64,000 nt of DNA from an uncultured Flavobacteriaceae bacterium (GTDB lineage: Bacteria; Bacteroidota; Bacteroidia; Flavobacteriales; Flavobacteriaceae). Of the stretch, positions 20,074 to 27,928 are shown piece by piece; positions within the stretch are counted from its first letter, which is position 1, and each line of letters begins with the position of its first letter. The notes under the pieces are model-generated. The model did not search any database. It was given only the letters and a program-made list of their open reading frames with translations, and was not told where the DNA came from. The stretch covers positions 1 to 64,000 of the forward strand of contig CANKYF010000002.1 in NCBI GenBank assembly GCA_947487895.1, given 5' to 3'. A program made the translations under genes and the position numbers.

Positions 20074-20655
20074 TTAACCATGCACTGTTTCTGATGTTCC
20101 AAGATTTGACATGATTTTCGCTTCATATTCAAGAAGTTGTTGCCATTTGGTGTCAACTTCTTTTTTTTCACCATATTGTCTGGCAAAACCTAAAAACATA
20201 GTATAATGATTAGCTTCACTCACCATAAGATTTCTATAAAAAGTAGCGAGTTCTTTATCTTCTAATTCTTCAGAAAGTAGCCTAAAACGCTCACAGCTTC
20301 TGGCTTCAATTAATGCTGCATATAAGAGCCTGTGGACTAATTGTGTGGTTCTGCTTCCTCCTTTAGGAAAGAATTTCATGAGTTGAATAACATACTCGTC
20401 TTTTCTATCTCGACCTAAAGTCCAACCACGTTCTAGAATTTTATCATGTACCATTTTAAAATGGCTAATTTCTTCTTTTACCAAAGCGACCATTTCTTGT
20501 ACAAGCTCTGTATATTCAGGAAAACTTACAATTAAAGAAATAGCAGTACTTGTTGCTTTCTGCTCGCAAAAGGCATGATCTGTTAGTATTTCTTCAATGT
20601 TTTTTTCAACAATGTTTACCCATCTTGGGTCTGTTGGTAATTTAAGTCCTAGCAT
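20074..20655 (-). CDS. miaE: tRNA-(ms2io6A)-hydroxylase
   Basis: 193 residues. It is a carboxylate-bridged di-iron monooxygenase that hydroxylates the isopentenyl group of ms2i6A37 in tRNA. The iron ligands are visible as helical motifs: DHAFCEQKA, KEEISHFKMVH (ExxH), EARSCERFRLL and MVSEANHYTMFL (ExxH). GGSRTTQLVHRLLYAALIEA is typical of the family. The start overlaps the upstream lipoprotein gene by 14 nt, so it is the last gene of a dnaX-lipoprotein-miaE operon. Confidence 0.93.
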   Translation of the reverse strand: MLGLKLPTDPRWVNIVEKNIEEILTDHAFCEQKATSTAISLIVSFPEYTELVQEMVALVKEEISHFKMVHDKILERGWTLGRDRKDEYVIQLMKFFPKGGSRTTQLVHRLLYAALIEARSCERFRLLSEELEDKELATFYRNLMVSEANHYTMFLGFARQYGEKKEVDTKWQQLLEYEAKIMSNLGTSETVHG

Positions 20656-21223
20656 TGGTTTCTATCTTTTCTGTAGTGTAATTACCAGATTCATCAATTA
20701 TTATTTGATATGATATACAATTAGTGCTTTCAGGTTTATATACCGAAGCTGTTAAAACTAATTTATTAGATAATAATGAGGCTTCTTGATCTATTGATAT
20801 AGAGTTATTTATGTAATCTTCTAAATCTTCAGTTTTAGAAAGATGCTTAGAGACAAACTCAACATTTATATATTCTTTAAAAATACGTTTATTGTTTTTA
20901 AACACTATAACATCACATTCTATGGGTCTAAAATAATTCTTATAGTTCACAAAATTCAATTTTGAATTTTTTATGAGAGGTGTATTCATATTACTGAATG
21001 TTTTTACCTTAACAATAAAACCATTGCTTAAAATAGTATCTGTTTTAATTTCAGAATATTCTCTTGGTATATATTTTATGACTTCAATAGATTTAGTAGA
21101 ATCTTGATATTGAGAAATAGATTCTTTTAAATAATCATTTTTTGATTTGTTATTACAACTAGTCAAGCCAATAAAAAATACTAAAAGAAGAATAGGTATT
21201 ACAAATAAAGTATTCTTAGACAT
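20642..21223 (-). CDS. Predicted lipoprotein of unknown function
   Basis: 193 residues. The N-terminus (KNTLFVIPILLLVFFIGLTSC) has a hydrophobic helix ending in the lipobox LTSC, followed by NNKSKND. The mature part is mixed alpha/beta with charged residues and shows no family I recognise. It overlaps dnaX by 8 nt and miaE by 14 nt. It is therefore translationally coupled between two nucleic-acid enzymes, with no obvious functional link; the overlap may only reflect operon compaction. Confidence 0.75.
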   Translation of the reverse strand: MSKNTLFVIPILLLVFFIGLTSCNNKSKNDYLKESISQYQDSTKSIEVIKYIPREYSEIKTDTILSNGFIVKVKTFSNMNTPLIKNSKLNFVNYKNYFRPIECDVIVFKNNKRIFKEYINVEFVSKHLSKTEDLEDYINNSISIDQEASLLSNKLVLTASVYKPESTNCISYQIIIDESGNYTTEKIETNART

Positions 21224-22952
21224 CTAGATTAAACGTTTTTCTTAATAATTCTATATTAGGGTTTTTTTCTTTTAGTTTCTCGAATTTTTCAATAGAAGTA
21301 TAGGCATATTGTTTTTCCATAACCTCATTTACTTCAATAGATAAGTCTATATCAAAATTACTGAGTGACTTCCTAATAAATCCTAATAAACCGTACTGAT
21401 TACGTTCAACTTCTACTTTATTAGTTGCGTTAGGAAATTCTAAATGTATAGTTGTGCCTTTTAATTTAGGCGTATCTATTGATAAAATAGAAGCCAAATT
21501 TCGTTTGCCTTCGCTATTTAAATTATCCACATAGGTATTCCATGCTTTTAGTAGTTCGCTTTCTGTAAAAGGTTCTTTTGGCAGATCTTCTTCATCAATA
21601 ACAACATTCATTTGTTTTATTTGATGTTCTTTCTTTGCTCTTAAGCTACTTAAAGACAGACCAGACCTCCGTTTTGTATCTTGTTTTAAAACAATTTTAG
21701 TAGTTTCTTTATTTTGAAAAGTAGACCCTGTTTTTTGATTTGGGATTGCTTCTTTAGTTGTTACCAACTCCTCACTCTCATTAGCTTTTTCTTCTTGTTG
21801 AATTTCTTTTTTGGGAACCGATACAGGAATAGGAGTAATGCCTTTTTTCTTAAAATAAGAAGCAGGTATTATGTAATGTTTGCTATTTTTTTTTTCTCCA
21901 TCAAAAGTGATAGAGGCAAGTTGCATAAGGCATAGTTCAACCAAAAGTCTTTGGTTTTTACTGCTTTTGTATTTGAGATCGCAATCGTTAGCTAAATTTA
22001 TTCCTTGAATTAAGAATTCTCTAGAAGCTTTTCTAGATTGCTCTAAGTATTTAGCCTTTGTTTGTTCTCCTACTTCTAGCAGTTCTATGGTGTTTTCTGT
22101 TTTACTCACCAATAAATCTCTAAAGTGCGATGCTAAACCAGCAACATAGTGATGGCCATCAAACCCTTTAGACAGTGTTTTATTGAATAATAAAAGCAAC
22201 TCAGGTATTTTGTTTTCTAGAATGAGGTCTGTGCTTTCAAAATAGGTTTCGTAATCGAGTACATTAAGATTCTCGGTTACCGCTTGTCTGGTCAAGTTTT
22301 TACCAGAAAAACTCACTACACGATCAAAAATAGAAAGCGCGTCACGCATAGCGCCATCAGCTTTTTGAGCAATAATGTGTAATGCATCATCTTCAGCAGT
22401 AATGCCTTGTTCTTCTGCAATATACTTTAAGTATTCTTTAGCATCAGTAACTGTAATTCTCTTGAAATCGAAAATTTGACAACGTGATAAAATTGTTGGT
22501 ATTATTTTATGCTTTTCAGTAGTTGCTAATATGAATATACAATGTTTAGGAGGCTCTTCTAATGTTTTTAAAAATGCATTAAAAGCAGCTTGAGAGAGCA
22601 TGTGTACCTCATCAATGATATATACTTTGTATTTACCAACTTGAGGAGGTATTCTAACTTGGTCTGTTAAATTCCTAATATCATCTACAGAATTATTTGA
22701 AGCAGCATCTAGCTCAAAAATATTGAAAGCAAAGTCTTCGTCTGTTTCTGTACCCTCACTATTAATCATTTTAGCTAAAATACGAGCACAACTAGTTTTA
22801 CCAACACCTCTAGGGCCTGTAAATAGTAAGGCTTGTGCTAAATGATTATTTTCAATGGCATTTAATAAGGTATTTGTAATAGCCTTTTGCCCTACAACAT
22901 CTTTAAAAGACTGAGGTCTATACTTTCTGGCTGATACTACAAAATGTTCCAA
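21216..22952 (-). CDS. dnaX: DNA polymerase III subunit gamma/tau
   Basis: 578 residues, clamp-loader ATPase. It starts MEHFVVSARKYRPQ, but the initiation codon is TTG: an in-frame TGA lies nine codons upstream with no ATG between. Walker A is GPRGVGKTS (residues ~45-53), Walker B is VYIIDEVHMLS, and the sensor/arginine-finger region is ILATTEKHKIIPTILSRCQIF. The Cys4 zinc module that other DnaX proteins carry after Walker A is absent, replaced by INSEGTETDEDFAFNIFELD. From ~residue 355 a charged linker leads to the tau C-terminal part. An A10 run at the end of domain III may give a gamma-like short product. It is divergent from rnpB. Confidence 0.96.
   Translation of the reverse strand: MEHFVVSARKYRPQSFKDVVGQKAITNTLLNAIENNHLAQALLFTGPRGVGKTSCARILAKMINSEGTETDEDFAFNIFELDAASNNSVDDIRNLTDQVRIPPQVGKYKVYIIDEVHMLSQAAFNAFLKTLEEPPKHCIFILATTEKHKIIPTILSRCQIFDFKRITVTDAKEYLKYIAEEQGITAEDDALHIIAQKADGAMRDALSIFDRVVSFSGKNLTRQAVTENLNVLDYETYFESTDLILENKIPELLLLFNKTLSKGFDGHHYVAGLASHFRDLLVSKTENTIELLEVGEQTKAKYLEQSRKASREFLIQGINLANDCDLKYKSSKNQRLLVELCLMQLASITFDGEKKNSKHYIIPASYFKKKGITPIPVSVPKKEIQQEEKANESEELVTTKEAIPNQKTGSTFQNKETTKIVLKQDTKRRSGLSLSSLRAKKEHQIKQMNVVIDEEDLPKEPFTESELLKAWNTYVDNLNSEGKRNLASILSIDTPKLKGTTIHLEFPNATNKVEVERNQYGLLGFIRKSLSNFDIDLSIEVNEVMEKQYAYTSIEKFEKLKEKNPNIELLRKTFNLDV
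21886..21895 (-). promoter_or_regulatory. A10 slippery run in dnaX, candidate gamma/tau switch
   Basis: In the mRNA the codons read GAA AAA AAA AAT (residues 353-356), a run of ten A. Loss of one A reads on as ATA GCA AAC ATT ACA TAA; gain of one A gives AAA then TAG. Either slip ends the protein near residue 356-361, just after the clamp-loader core. Thermus thermophilus dnaX makes gamma by transcriptional slippage on a similar A run; E. coli uses ribosomal frameshifting on A AAA AAG. Confidence 0.5.
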
Positions 22953-22955
22953 CTT

Positions 22956-22974
22956 TGCTGAGTTTAGTTCAGCA
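22956..22974. repeat. REP-like palindrome, copy 1
   Basis: TGCTGA...TCAGCA with a 7-nt centre, directly upstream of the dnaX start codon. It shares TGCTGA-x-TTTAGTTCAGCATCT with the element at 53645-53665, so the two are copies of one family. In this copy it would lie in the dnaX 5' leader and could affect initiation from the TTG codon. Confidence 0.6.
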
Positions 22975-23001
22975 TCTCACGATGCCATTGCATAATAATA
23001 A

Positions 23002-23009
23002 CAAAGTTA
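23002..23009 (-). promoter_or_regulatory. Candidate -7 box for dnaX operon
   Basis: On the minus strand TAACTTTG matches TAnnTTTG exactly, 50 nt before the dnaX TTG. No TTG at the expected -33 distance. The resulting leader would contain the REP-like palindrome. Confidence 0.3.
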
Positions 23010-23046
23010 AAAATTCAATTATGAAATTAGAATTGTTACTGCATAT

Positions 23047-23080
23047 TTTGAAATGAGTTATTAACAATTTGTTTACTTTT
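23047..23080 (+). promoter_or_regulatory. rnpB promoter
   Basis: TTG (23047-23049), a 23-nt spacer and TACTTTTG (23073-23080) fit the Bacteroidota sigma-A promoter (TTG, 17-23 nt, TAnnTTTG). The predicted RNA 5' end, set independently by pairing of helix P1, is at 23086, six bases after the box, where initiation is expected. Confidence 0.7.
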
Positions 23081-23085
23081 GCCAA

Positions 23086-23401
23086 TAAGTAGATTGCCTT
23101 ATCGCTGCCTTTGGGTAGAGGAAAGTCCGAACACCATAGTGCAATATAGTGGTTAATGGCCACCAGTTGTGAGACTAGGAAAAGTGCAACAGAAAGTATG
23201 TACAGGTAATGCTGTAGTGAAATCAGGTAAACTCTATATGGTGCAATGTCATGTATACCAACGTCCCGATAGTTATCGGGAAAGGGCTGCACGCTCAATG
23301 TTGGAGGGTAGACAGCTAAAGTGTTCTGGTAACAGTACATTTAGATAAATGATAAGGATCACGCTTTGGCGCGATACAGAATTCGGCTTATAAATTTACT
23401 T
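23086..23401 (+). ncRNA. rnpB: RNase P RNA (class A)
   Basis: About 316 nt; the catalytic RNA that removes 5' leaders from pre-tRNA. The universally conserved core is present: GAGGAAAGTCCGAACACC from 23118 (P4 5' strand/CR I) and ACAGAATTCGGCTTA from 23376 (CR V/P4 3' strand). GAGGGTAGACAG-like sequence lies between. The ends pair as AAGTA/TACTT (P1). A 123-codon antisense ORF across it (22969-23340) is a shadow. A perfect palindrome, TCCCGATA/TATCGGGA (23264-23281), forms one of the internal helices. Confidence 0.96.
23264..23281. repeat. 18-nt palindrome forming a helix inside rnpB
   Basis: TCCCGATA-GT-TATCGGGA, a perfect 8-bp stem in the specificity-domain part of RNase P RNA. From memory, CCCGATA...TATCGGG palindromes are common interspersed repeats in flavobacteria, so this helix may have been supplied by a repeat insertion; that origin is inference. 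Confidence 0.55.
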
Positions 23402-23410
23402 TAAATAATA

Positions 23411-23441
23411 AACCCTTCTTTTTATTAAGAAGGGTTTTTTT
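23411..23441 (+). terminator. Intrinsic terminator of rnpB
   Basis: AACCCTTCTT / AAGAAGGGTT, a perfect 10-bp stem with a TTTATT loop, followed by a T run ending at 23441. It begins nine bases after the inferred 3' end of RNase P RNA. From here to 23672 I see only A/T-rich sequence and a short CACTGAACAGTG palindrome. Confidence 0.9.
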
Positions 23442-23672
23442 AGGGTAAAAAAAGGGTGATTGGTAATTAATTTTAATTGGTCACTGAACAGTGTATTTTC
23501 AGCAGAAAAGCTGTAAAAAGAGAAATAAAAGTGTTTGTCATTATCGTATGGTTTCGTTAGTTTAAACTTTAAACCATAACTGTAAGTAAAGAAAAGATAA
23601 AATAGAGTTAGGAACTCTTAGGGAATACTCTAATATATAGAAAAAAAGACGATTGTGAAAGGAAAAGGCTGA

Positions 23673-24212
23673 TTAATTCAATTCAAAGAAACTAAAAACG
23701 TTACCACCATAGCCTTTAGAATAGCTAAAGTTATTAAGTTTGGAAAGATCGGTATGTTTAGAGTGCTCAACTATTAGTAAGCCGTTTTCTTTTAACAATT
23801 GATTACTAAAAACCATTTCAGGTATATTAGCAAATTGTTCATCTGAGAAATTATAAGGCGGATCTGCAAAAATAACATCTGATTTTATAGTTGCTTTTTC
23901 TAAAAATTTAAACACATCACTCTTAATAGTTTGAATTGGCATTTCAAAAGTTTCAGCCGTTTTATTGATAAATTTTATACAGTTAAAATTTTGATCAACG
24001 CAAGTAATATTTTCAGTGCCTCTAGAGGCAAATTCATAACTAATATTACCTGTGCCAGCAAATAAGTCTAATACAGAGATATCTTCAAAATAATAAAGAT
24101 TATTAATGATATTAAATAATGATTCTTTGGCCATATCTGTAGTTGGGCGTACGGGCAAATTTTTTGGAGCAATGATTTTCCTTCTTTTATATGTGCCTGA
24201 TATTATTCGCAT
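23673..24212 (-). CDS. rsmD: 16S rRNA (guanine966-N2)-methyltransferase
   Basis: 179 residues. It starts MRIISGTYKRRKIIAPKNLP, the family's RNA-binding N-terminus, then VRPTTDMAKESLFNI. The SAM site is VLDLFAGTGNISYEFASRG, and the catalytic N6/N2-amino methyltransferase motif IV is FADPPY. The enzyme methylates G966 of 16S rRNA in the 30S subunit. It overlaps the DUF3822 gene by one base; the pair is a common neighbour set in flavobacteria. Confidence 0.93.
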   Translation of the reverse strand: MRIISGTYKRRKIIAPKNLPVRPTTDMAKESLFNIINNLYYFEDISVLDLFAGTGNISYEFASRGTENITCVDQNFNCIKFINKTAETFEMPIQTIKSDVFKFLEKATIKSDVIFADPPYNFSDEQFANIPEMVFSNQLLKENGLLIVEHSKHTDLSKLNNFSYSKGYGGNVFSFFELN

Positions 24213-25033
24213 TATAAACTTTTAATTAAAGTGAAATTAGAATGAGAAGATTTTGCTGTTTGTCGGAACTTAAACACATCATTCCTTTCACCAAATGAAA
24301 TATGTCTAACATAATTATATGTGATTGTATAAAGCTTATCACCTTTATTAACATCACCTATAAAAATCAATTTAAATACCTCAGGGTTTAAGTTTAATTG
24401 TTCCGCAGTAAATAAGATATAGTATATAAAATCTTCTTTGGTAGTATACTCGAAAGTATTATAAAATATAAGTTTAGACTTATTTAATATTATAATTTCA
24501 AAATGATTAGAACTAACATTAACATAAACTTTAATGTCTTCAGAGTTTTTTTCTAACTGTAGTATGGATTCTATTAAAACTGTTGAAACATGTTTAAAAG
24601 TAAAGGAACCAAACCTATCAAATAGGTAATTATTTATATTTACGTAAGGCACATAAACACATACACTTTCGCTTGCTATTACTTCATCAAAAGAGATATA
24701 ATCAGTTTTAAGAATTTTAGAATTAAACTTTAAATAATCAGCTAAAGCATCTTCATTAAAAAGAGGTTTAGGTACTAACGTTGAAAGTTCGTTGCTATGT
24801 ATTACAGTAACATTTTCAAAATCATGTTGTAAAGCAACTTCAGTTGAAAAAAGTTCTTTTATCTTATCTAAAAGTTCTATGGGGTTTAATTTTCTATCAA
24901 ATTCTATTTGTTTTAATACGGTAATAGTATTAATACTAGAATCTAGTATAGAAAAAGAAAGTCCATTCAAACTAATTTGAATGGACAGTTGTTGATTAGT
25001 TAGTTTATTTATAGTACTATTCTGTATCTCCAT
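24212..25033 (-). CDS. DUF3822 family protein
   Basis: I place the start at 25033 (MEIQNSTINKLTNQQLSIQI, 273 residues); an ATG 36 nt upstream (25069) is possible but lies deeper inside the preceding gene. The sequence has the DUF3822 pattern LSIQISLNGLSFSILD at the N-terminus and an actin/HSP70-like series of strands, e.g. IKVYVNVSSNHFEIIILNKSKLIFYN. There are no signal peptide or membrane segments. The function is not established. It overlaps the upstream membrane-protein gene by 17 nt and rsmD by one, so the three form an operon. Confidence 0.8.
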   Translation of the reverse strand: MEIQNSTINKLTNQQLSIQISLNGLSFSILDSSINTITVLKQIEFDRKLNPIELLDKIKELFSTEVALQHDFENVTVIHSNELSTLVPKPLFNEDALADYLKFNSKILKTDYISFDEVIASESVCVYVPYVNINNYLFDRFGSFTFKHVSTVLIESILQLEKNSEDIKVYVNVSSNHFEIIILNKSKLIFYNTFEYTTKEDFIYYILFTAEQLNLNPEVFKLIFIGDVNKGDKLYTITYNYVRHISFGERNDVFKFRQTAKSSHSNFTLIKSL

Positions 25034-25757
25034 AAGTTTTATTCCAGTTTCCACTGGTAGTAACTTCATCCATAGATCCTACTTTTACAACATCTCCTTT
25101 TACACCTACAACAGTTGAAACTACTTGATTTTCTTGAACTAATAAATCTTTATTTTGATCGTGTAAGATAGCTGCTTTCTTTACTGATGCTTCAAAAACA
25201 GGGATATTTATATCATTTTGCTCAATGAATCCAGCTTCTAATTTAAACTTTTCACCATCTTTTCCAACTGGTACATTCATCATTGTTTTATATCTGTCAG
25301 AGTTTCTAAATAAAGAATCTTTTACAGACGAATACCCTAAAGTATCCACTATAACAGTATCTTTATACATATCTACTTGATATCTTTTAGTTTGCAATTC
25401 ATCAAGTACACTAGAATCTCTTCTTTGAGTGATTGTAAATTGAGCTGTGTCTAAAAATTTCACTAAACCATTAAAGTCTTTAGCAAAAGATCCAGTTACT
25501 GTTTTGTGAGCTAATTGTGCATCTCTAATATCAATTAAACTTTCAATAACTTTAGCATAACGCTTTTTCTTAACTTTATTAAATTTAATTGGTTCGTAGA
25601 TAGACATATAAGTTTGATATCCTAAAAAAGCAATTAAAGCCCAAAGAGCAATCGTTAAAATAGGTTTAGCTTTTACTGGTACAAATTTATCTATTAATTT
25701 AACTAGTAATACTGTTAGTAATATAACACCAACTGCAATAAGAATAAATGTTAACAT
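25017..25757 (-). CDS. Conserved flavobacterial membrane protein, function unknown
   Basis: 246 residues. Two N-terminal membrane segments (FILIAVGVILLTVLLVKLI and PILTIALWALIAFLGYQTY) are followed by a soluble region of ~190 residues with charged helices (KKKRYAKVIESLIDIRDAQLAH) and strands. The helix next to the membrane is reminiscent of pilin-like or signal-anchor proteins, but I do not recognise a family. It is first in the operon with DUF3822 and rsmD and has a candidate promoter box just upstream. Confidence 0.7.
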   Translation of the reverse strand: MLTFILIAVGVILLTVLLVKLIDKFVPVKAKPILTIALWALIAFLGYQTYMSIYEPIKFNKVKKKRYAKVIESLIDIRDAQLAHKTVTGSFAKDFNGLVKFLDTAQFTITQRRDSSVLDELQTKRYQVDMYKDTVIVDTLGYSSVKDSLFRNSDRYKTMMNVPVGKDGEKFKLEAGFIEQNDINIPVFEASVKKAAILHDQNKDLLVQENQVVSTVVGVKGDVVKVGSMDEVTTSGNWNKTYGDTE

Positions 25758-25795
25758 TGTTATTTATAAATTAAAAAGTTATCAAAGGTCTTTCG

Positions 25796-25803
25796 CAAAT
25801 CTA
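25796..25803 (-). promoter_or_regulatory. Candidate -7 box, membrane protein-DUF3822-rsmD operon
   Basis: On the minus strand TAGATTTG, exact TAnnTTTG, 38 nt before the ATG at 25757. The context GTAGATTTGCG recurs before gcvT (39075-39082). No -33 TTG at the expected distance. Confidence 0.4.
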
Positions 25804-25850
25804 CAATTTTTTTTTAATCGTTAAAACCCCTAGCTAATAAAAATCATTTC

Positions 25851-25858
25851 TATATTTG
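25851..25858 (+). promoter_or_regulatory. Candidate -7 box for the RecD-like helicase
   Basis: TATATTTG, exact TAnnTTTG, 27 nt before the ATG at 25886. The upstream alternative TTG start (25856) lies inside this box, which argues for the downstream ATG. Confidence 0.4.
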
Positions 25859-25885
25859 AATAATCTTTTTTTTGCAAATTATTTA

Positions 25886-27307
25886 ATGACGTCCTCAGAA
25901 TTTTATTCACTTATAAAACAGCAATTTCCGTTCCAACCTACGTTAAAGCAAGATATTGTATTACAGCAACTAACAACTTTTATTTTTAATAAATCTACAG
26001 ATGCTTTATACATTTTAAAAGGATATGCTGGTACAGGAAAGACTACAATAGTTGGTACAATAGTCACGAATTTATGGAAAGCAAAAAAGAGTGCTGTTTT
26101 AATGGCGCCTACAGGAAGAGCAGCAAAAGTGATATCAAATTACTCAAAAAAAGAAGCTTTTACCATTCATAAGAAAATCTATTTCCCAAAGAAGGAGAAA
26201 GGAGGAGGGGTAAAATTTGTTTTGCAACCAAATAAACATAAAAATACTATTTTCATAGTAGATGAAGCTTCAATGATACCTGATACTCCAGGCGAATCTA
26301 AGCTTTTTGAAAACGGTTCTTTGTTAGACGATTTAATGCAATATGTCTATTCAGGACATCAATGCAAGCTTTTATTAATAGGAGATACAGCACAGTTACC
26401 GCCCGTAAAATTAGATTTGAGCCCTGCTCTAAACGAAAACACCATTAGTCTTAATTATAATAAAGATGTCACTAAAATGGAGTTAGATGAAGTTGTTAGG
26501 CAAGAATATGATTCTGGTATTTTGGCAAATGCGACTGTTTTACGAGAAGCCCTTTCTAATGAAATACATGATTATTTTAAGTTTGATTTAAATGGTTTTA
26601 AAGATGTTGTAAGACTTATTGACGGTCATGAAATAATGGGTGCTATAGATGAATCTTACAGTGATTTAGGAAATGAGGAAACTGCCATAATTGTTAGAAG
26701 TAATAAGCGTGCAAATCTATACAATCAACAAATACGAAGCAGAATTCTTTTTAATGAAAACGAATTAACTGCAGGCGATTATTTAATGGTGGTTAAGAAC
26801 AACTATTTTTGGATTAAGCCAACTACTGAAGCTGGTTTTATTGCCAATGGTGATATTATTGAAGTCTTGGAAATTTTTAGAATTGAAGAACTATATGGTT
26901 TTAGATTTGCAACCGTTAAAATTAGAATGGTAGACTATCCAAAAATGACACCTTTTGAAACGGTTTTAATGTTAGATACTATAAATGCAGAAACACCATC
27001 TTTATCTTATGAAGATTCTAATCGTTTATATCAAGAAGTAGCTAAAGACTTTGAAAACGAAAGCAATTATAAAAAGTTCCTAAAAATTAAAGGAAGTAAG
27101 CATTTTAATGCTTTACAAGTTAAATTCTCGTATGCAATTACATGTCATAAATCTCAAGGAGGGCAATGGAATACGGTTTTTGTAGAACAACCTTATTTAC
27201 CTAACGGAATAGATAAAGATTATTTACGTTGGTTGTATACAGCTGTAACCAGAGCTAAAGAAAAATTGTACCTTATTGGTTTTAAAGATGATTTTTTTGA
27301 ATCTTAA
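25886..27307 (+). CDS. RecD-like superfamily 1 DNA helicase
   Basis: 473 residues from ATG 25886 (MTSSEFYSLIKQQFPFQPT). Walker A is LKGYAGTGKTTIVGT; motif Ia is APTGRAAKV; Walker B is IFIVDEASMIPD; motif III is LLIGDTAQLPPV; motif IV-VI elements follow with AITCHKSQGGQWNTV and YTAVTRAKEKL near the C-terminus. This is the RecD2/PIF1-type core, 5'-3' by family precedent. At 473 residues it lacks the long N-terminal domain of RecD2 and is a minimal helicase. No recB or recC is nearby, so it probably acts alone in repair or replication restart; that is inference. Confidence 0.88.
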   Translation: MTSSEFYSLIKQQFPFQPTLKQDIVLQQLTTFIFNKSTDALYILKGYAGTGKTTIVGTIVTNLWKAKKSAVLMAPTGRAAKVISNYSKKEAFTIHKKIYFPKKEKGGGVKFVLQPNKHKNTIFIVDEASMIPDTPGESKLFENGSLLDDLMQYVYSGHQCKLLLIGDTAQLPPVKLDLSPALNENTISLNYNKDVTKMELDEVVRQEYDSGILANATVLREALSNEIHDYFKFDLNGFKDVVRLIDGHEIMGAIDESYSDLGNEETAIIVRSNKRANLYNQQIRSRILFNENELTAGDYLMVVKNNYFWIKPTTEAGFIANGDIIEVLEIFRIEELYGFRFATVKIRMVDYPKMTPFETVLMLDTINAETPSLSYEDSNRLYQEVAKDFENESNYKKFLKIKGSKHFNALQVKFSYAITCHKSQGGQWNTVFVEQPYLPNGIDKDYLRWLYTAVTRAKEKLYLIGFKDDFFES

Positions 27308-27313
27308 TACATT

Positions 27314-27889
27314 ATGAATCCAGAAACTTTAATTAGTGTTTGTTTAGGAATTGGTCTATCTGCTTCTGTTGGTTTTAGAGTATTTGTACCATTATTTGCG
27401 TTAAGTTTAGCGGCGTATTTTGATGTTTGGCAGCTTAATGAATCTTGGCAATGGATTGGAAGTACAACAGCTTTAATAACCCTAGGAGCAGCCACTATAG
27501 TAGAAATTGTAGCCTATTTTATTCCATATATAGATAATTTGTTGGACACTATAGCGGTACCTTTAGCAGGAATTGCAGGAACAGTAATAATGTTATCTAC
27601 TGTGGCAAACTTAGATCCTGTAATTACTTGGTCTTTAGCTATAATTGCTGGAGGCGGAACAGCTGCTGCTGTAGCAGGAACTTCAAGCACTACTAGGTTA
27701 GCTTCAACCGCAACAACAGCAGGAGTTGCTAATCCGATAGTATCATCATTTGAAACAGGTGCTTCACTAATTATGTCTGGTATTTCTATATTCATACCAT
27801 TTTTGGCTATATTTCTTGCTTTTGGTATTCTGTTTTTTGTTTTTAAATTGTTCAAAAAGTTTAAACCAAGTAAACCAAGCTCTTCATAA
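27314..27889 (+). CDS. DUF4126 family membrane protein
   Basis: 191 residues with about five hydrophobic segments. The start MNPETLISVCLGIGLSASVG and the Gly/Ala-rich re-entrant stretch SLAIIAGGGTAAAVAGTSS match DUF4126. A basic tail (KLFKKFKPSKPSSS) probably faces the cytoplasm. Function is unknown. It begins 6 nt after the helicase stop and is likely co-transcribed. Confidence 0.85.
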   Translation: MNPETLISVCLGIGLSASVGFRVFVPLFALSLAAYFDVWQLNESWQWIGSTTALITLGAATIVEIVAYFIPYIDNLLDTIAVPLAGIAGTVIMLSTVANLDPVITWSLAIIAGGGTAAAVAGTSSTTRLASTATTAGVANPIVSSFETGASLIMSGISIFIPFLAIFLAFGILFFVFKLFKKFKPSKPSSS

Positions 27890-27897
27890 AATTCATG

Positions 27898-27905
27898 TAT
27901 TTTTG
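27898..27905 (+). promoter_or_regulatory. Candidate -7 box for kdsB
   Basis: TATTTTTG matches TAnnTTTG and lies 23 nt before the kdsB ATG. No clear -33 TTG. Confidence 0.35.
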
Positions 27906-27928
27906 AATTACAATAGACTAACCAAACT

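Noticed and set aside
22969-23340. A 123-codon open frame on the minus strand
   Set aside because: It lies antisense to rnpB; the RNase P consensus segments explain the sequence, and the product has no recognisable pattern.
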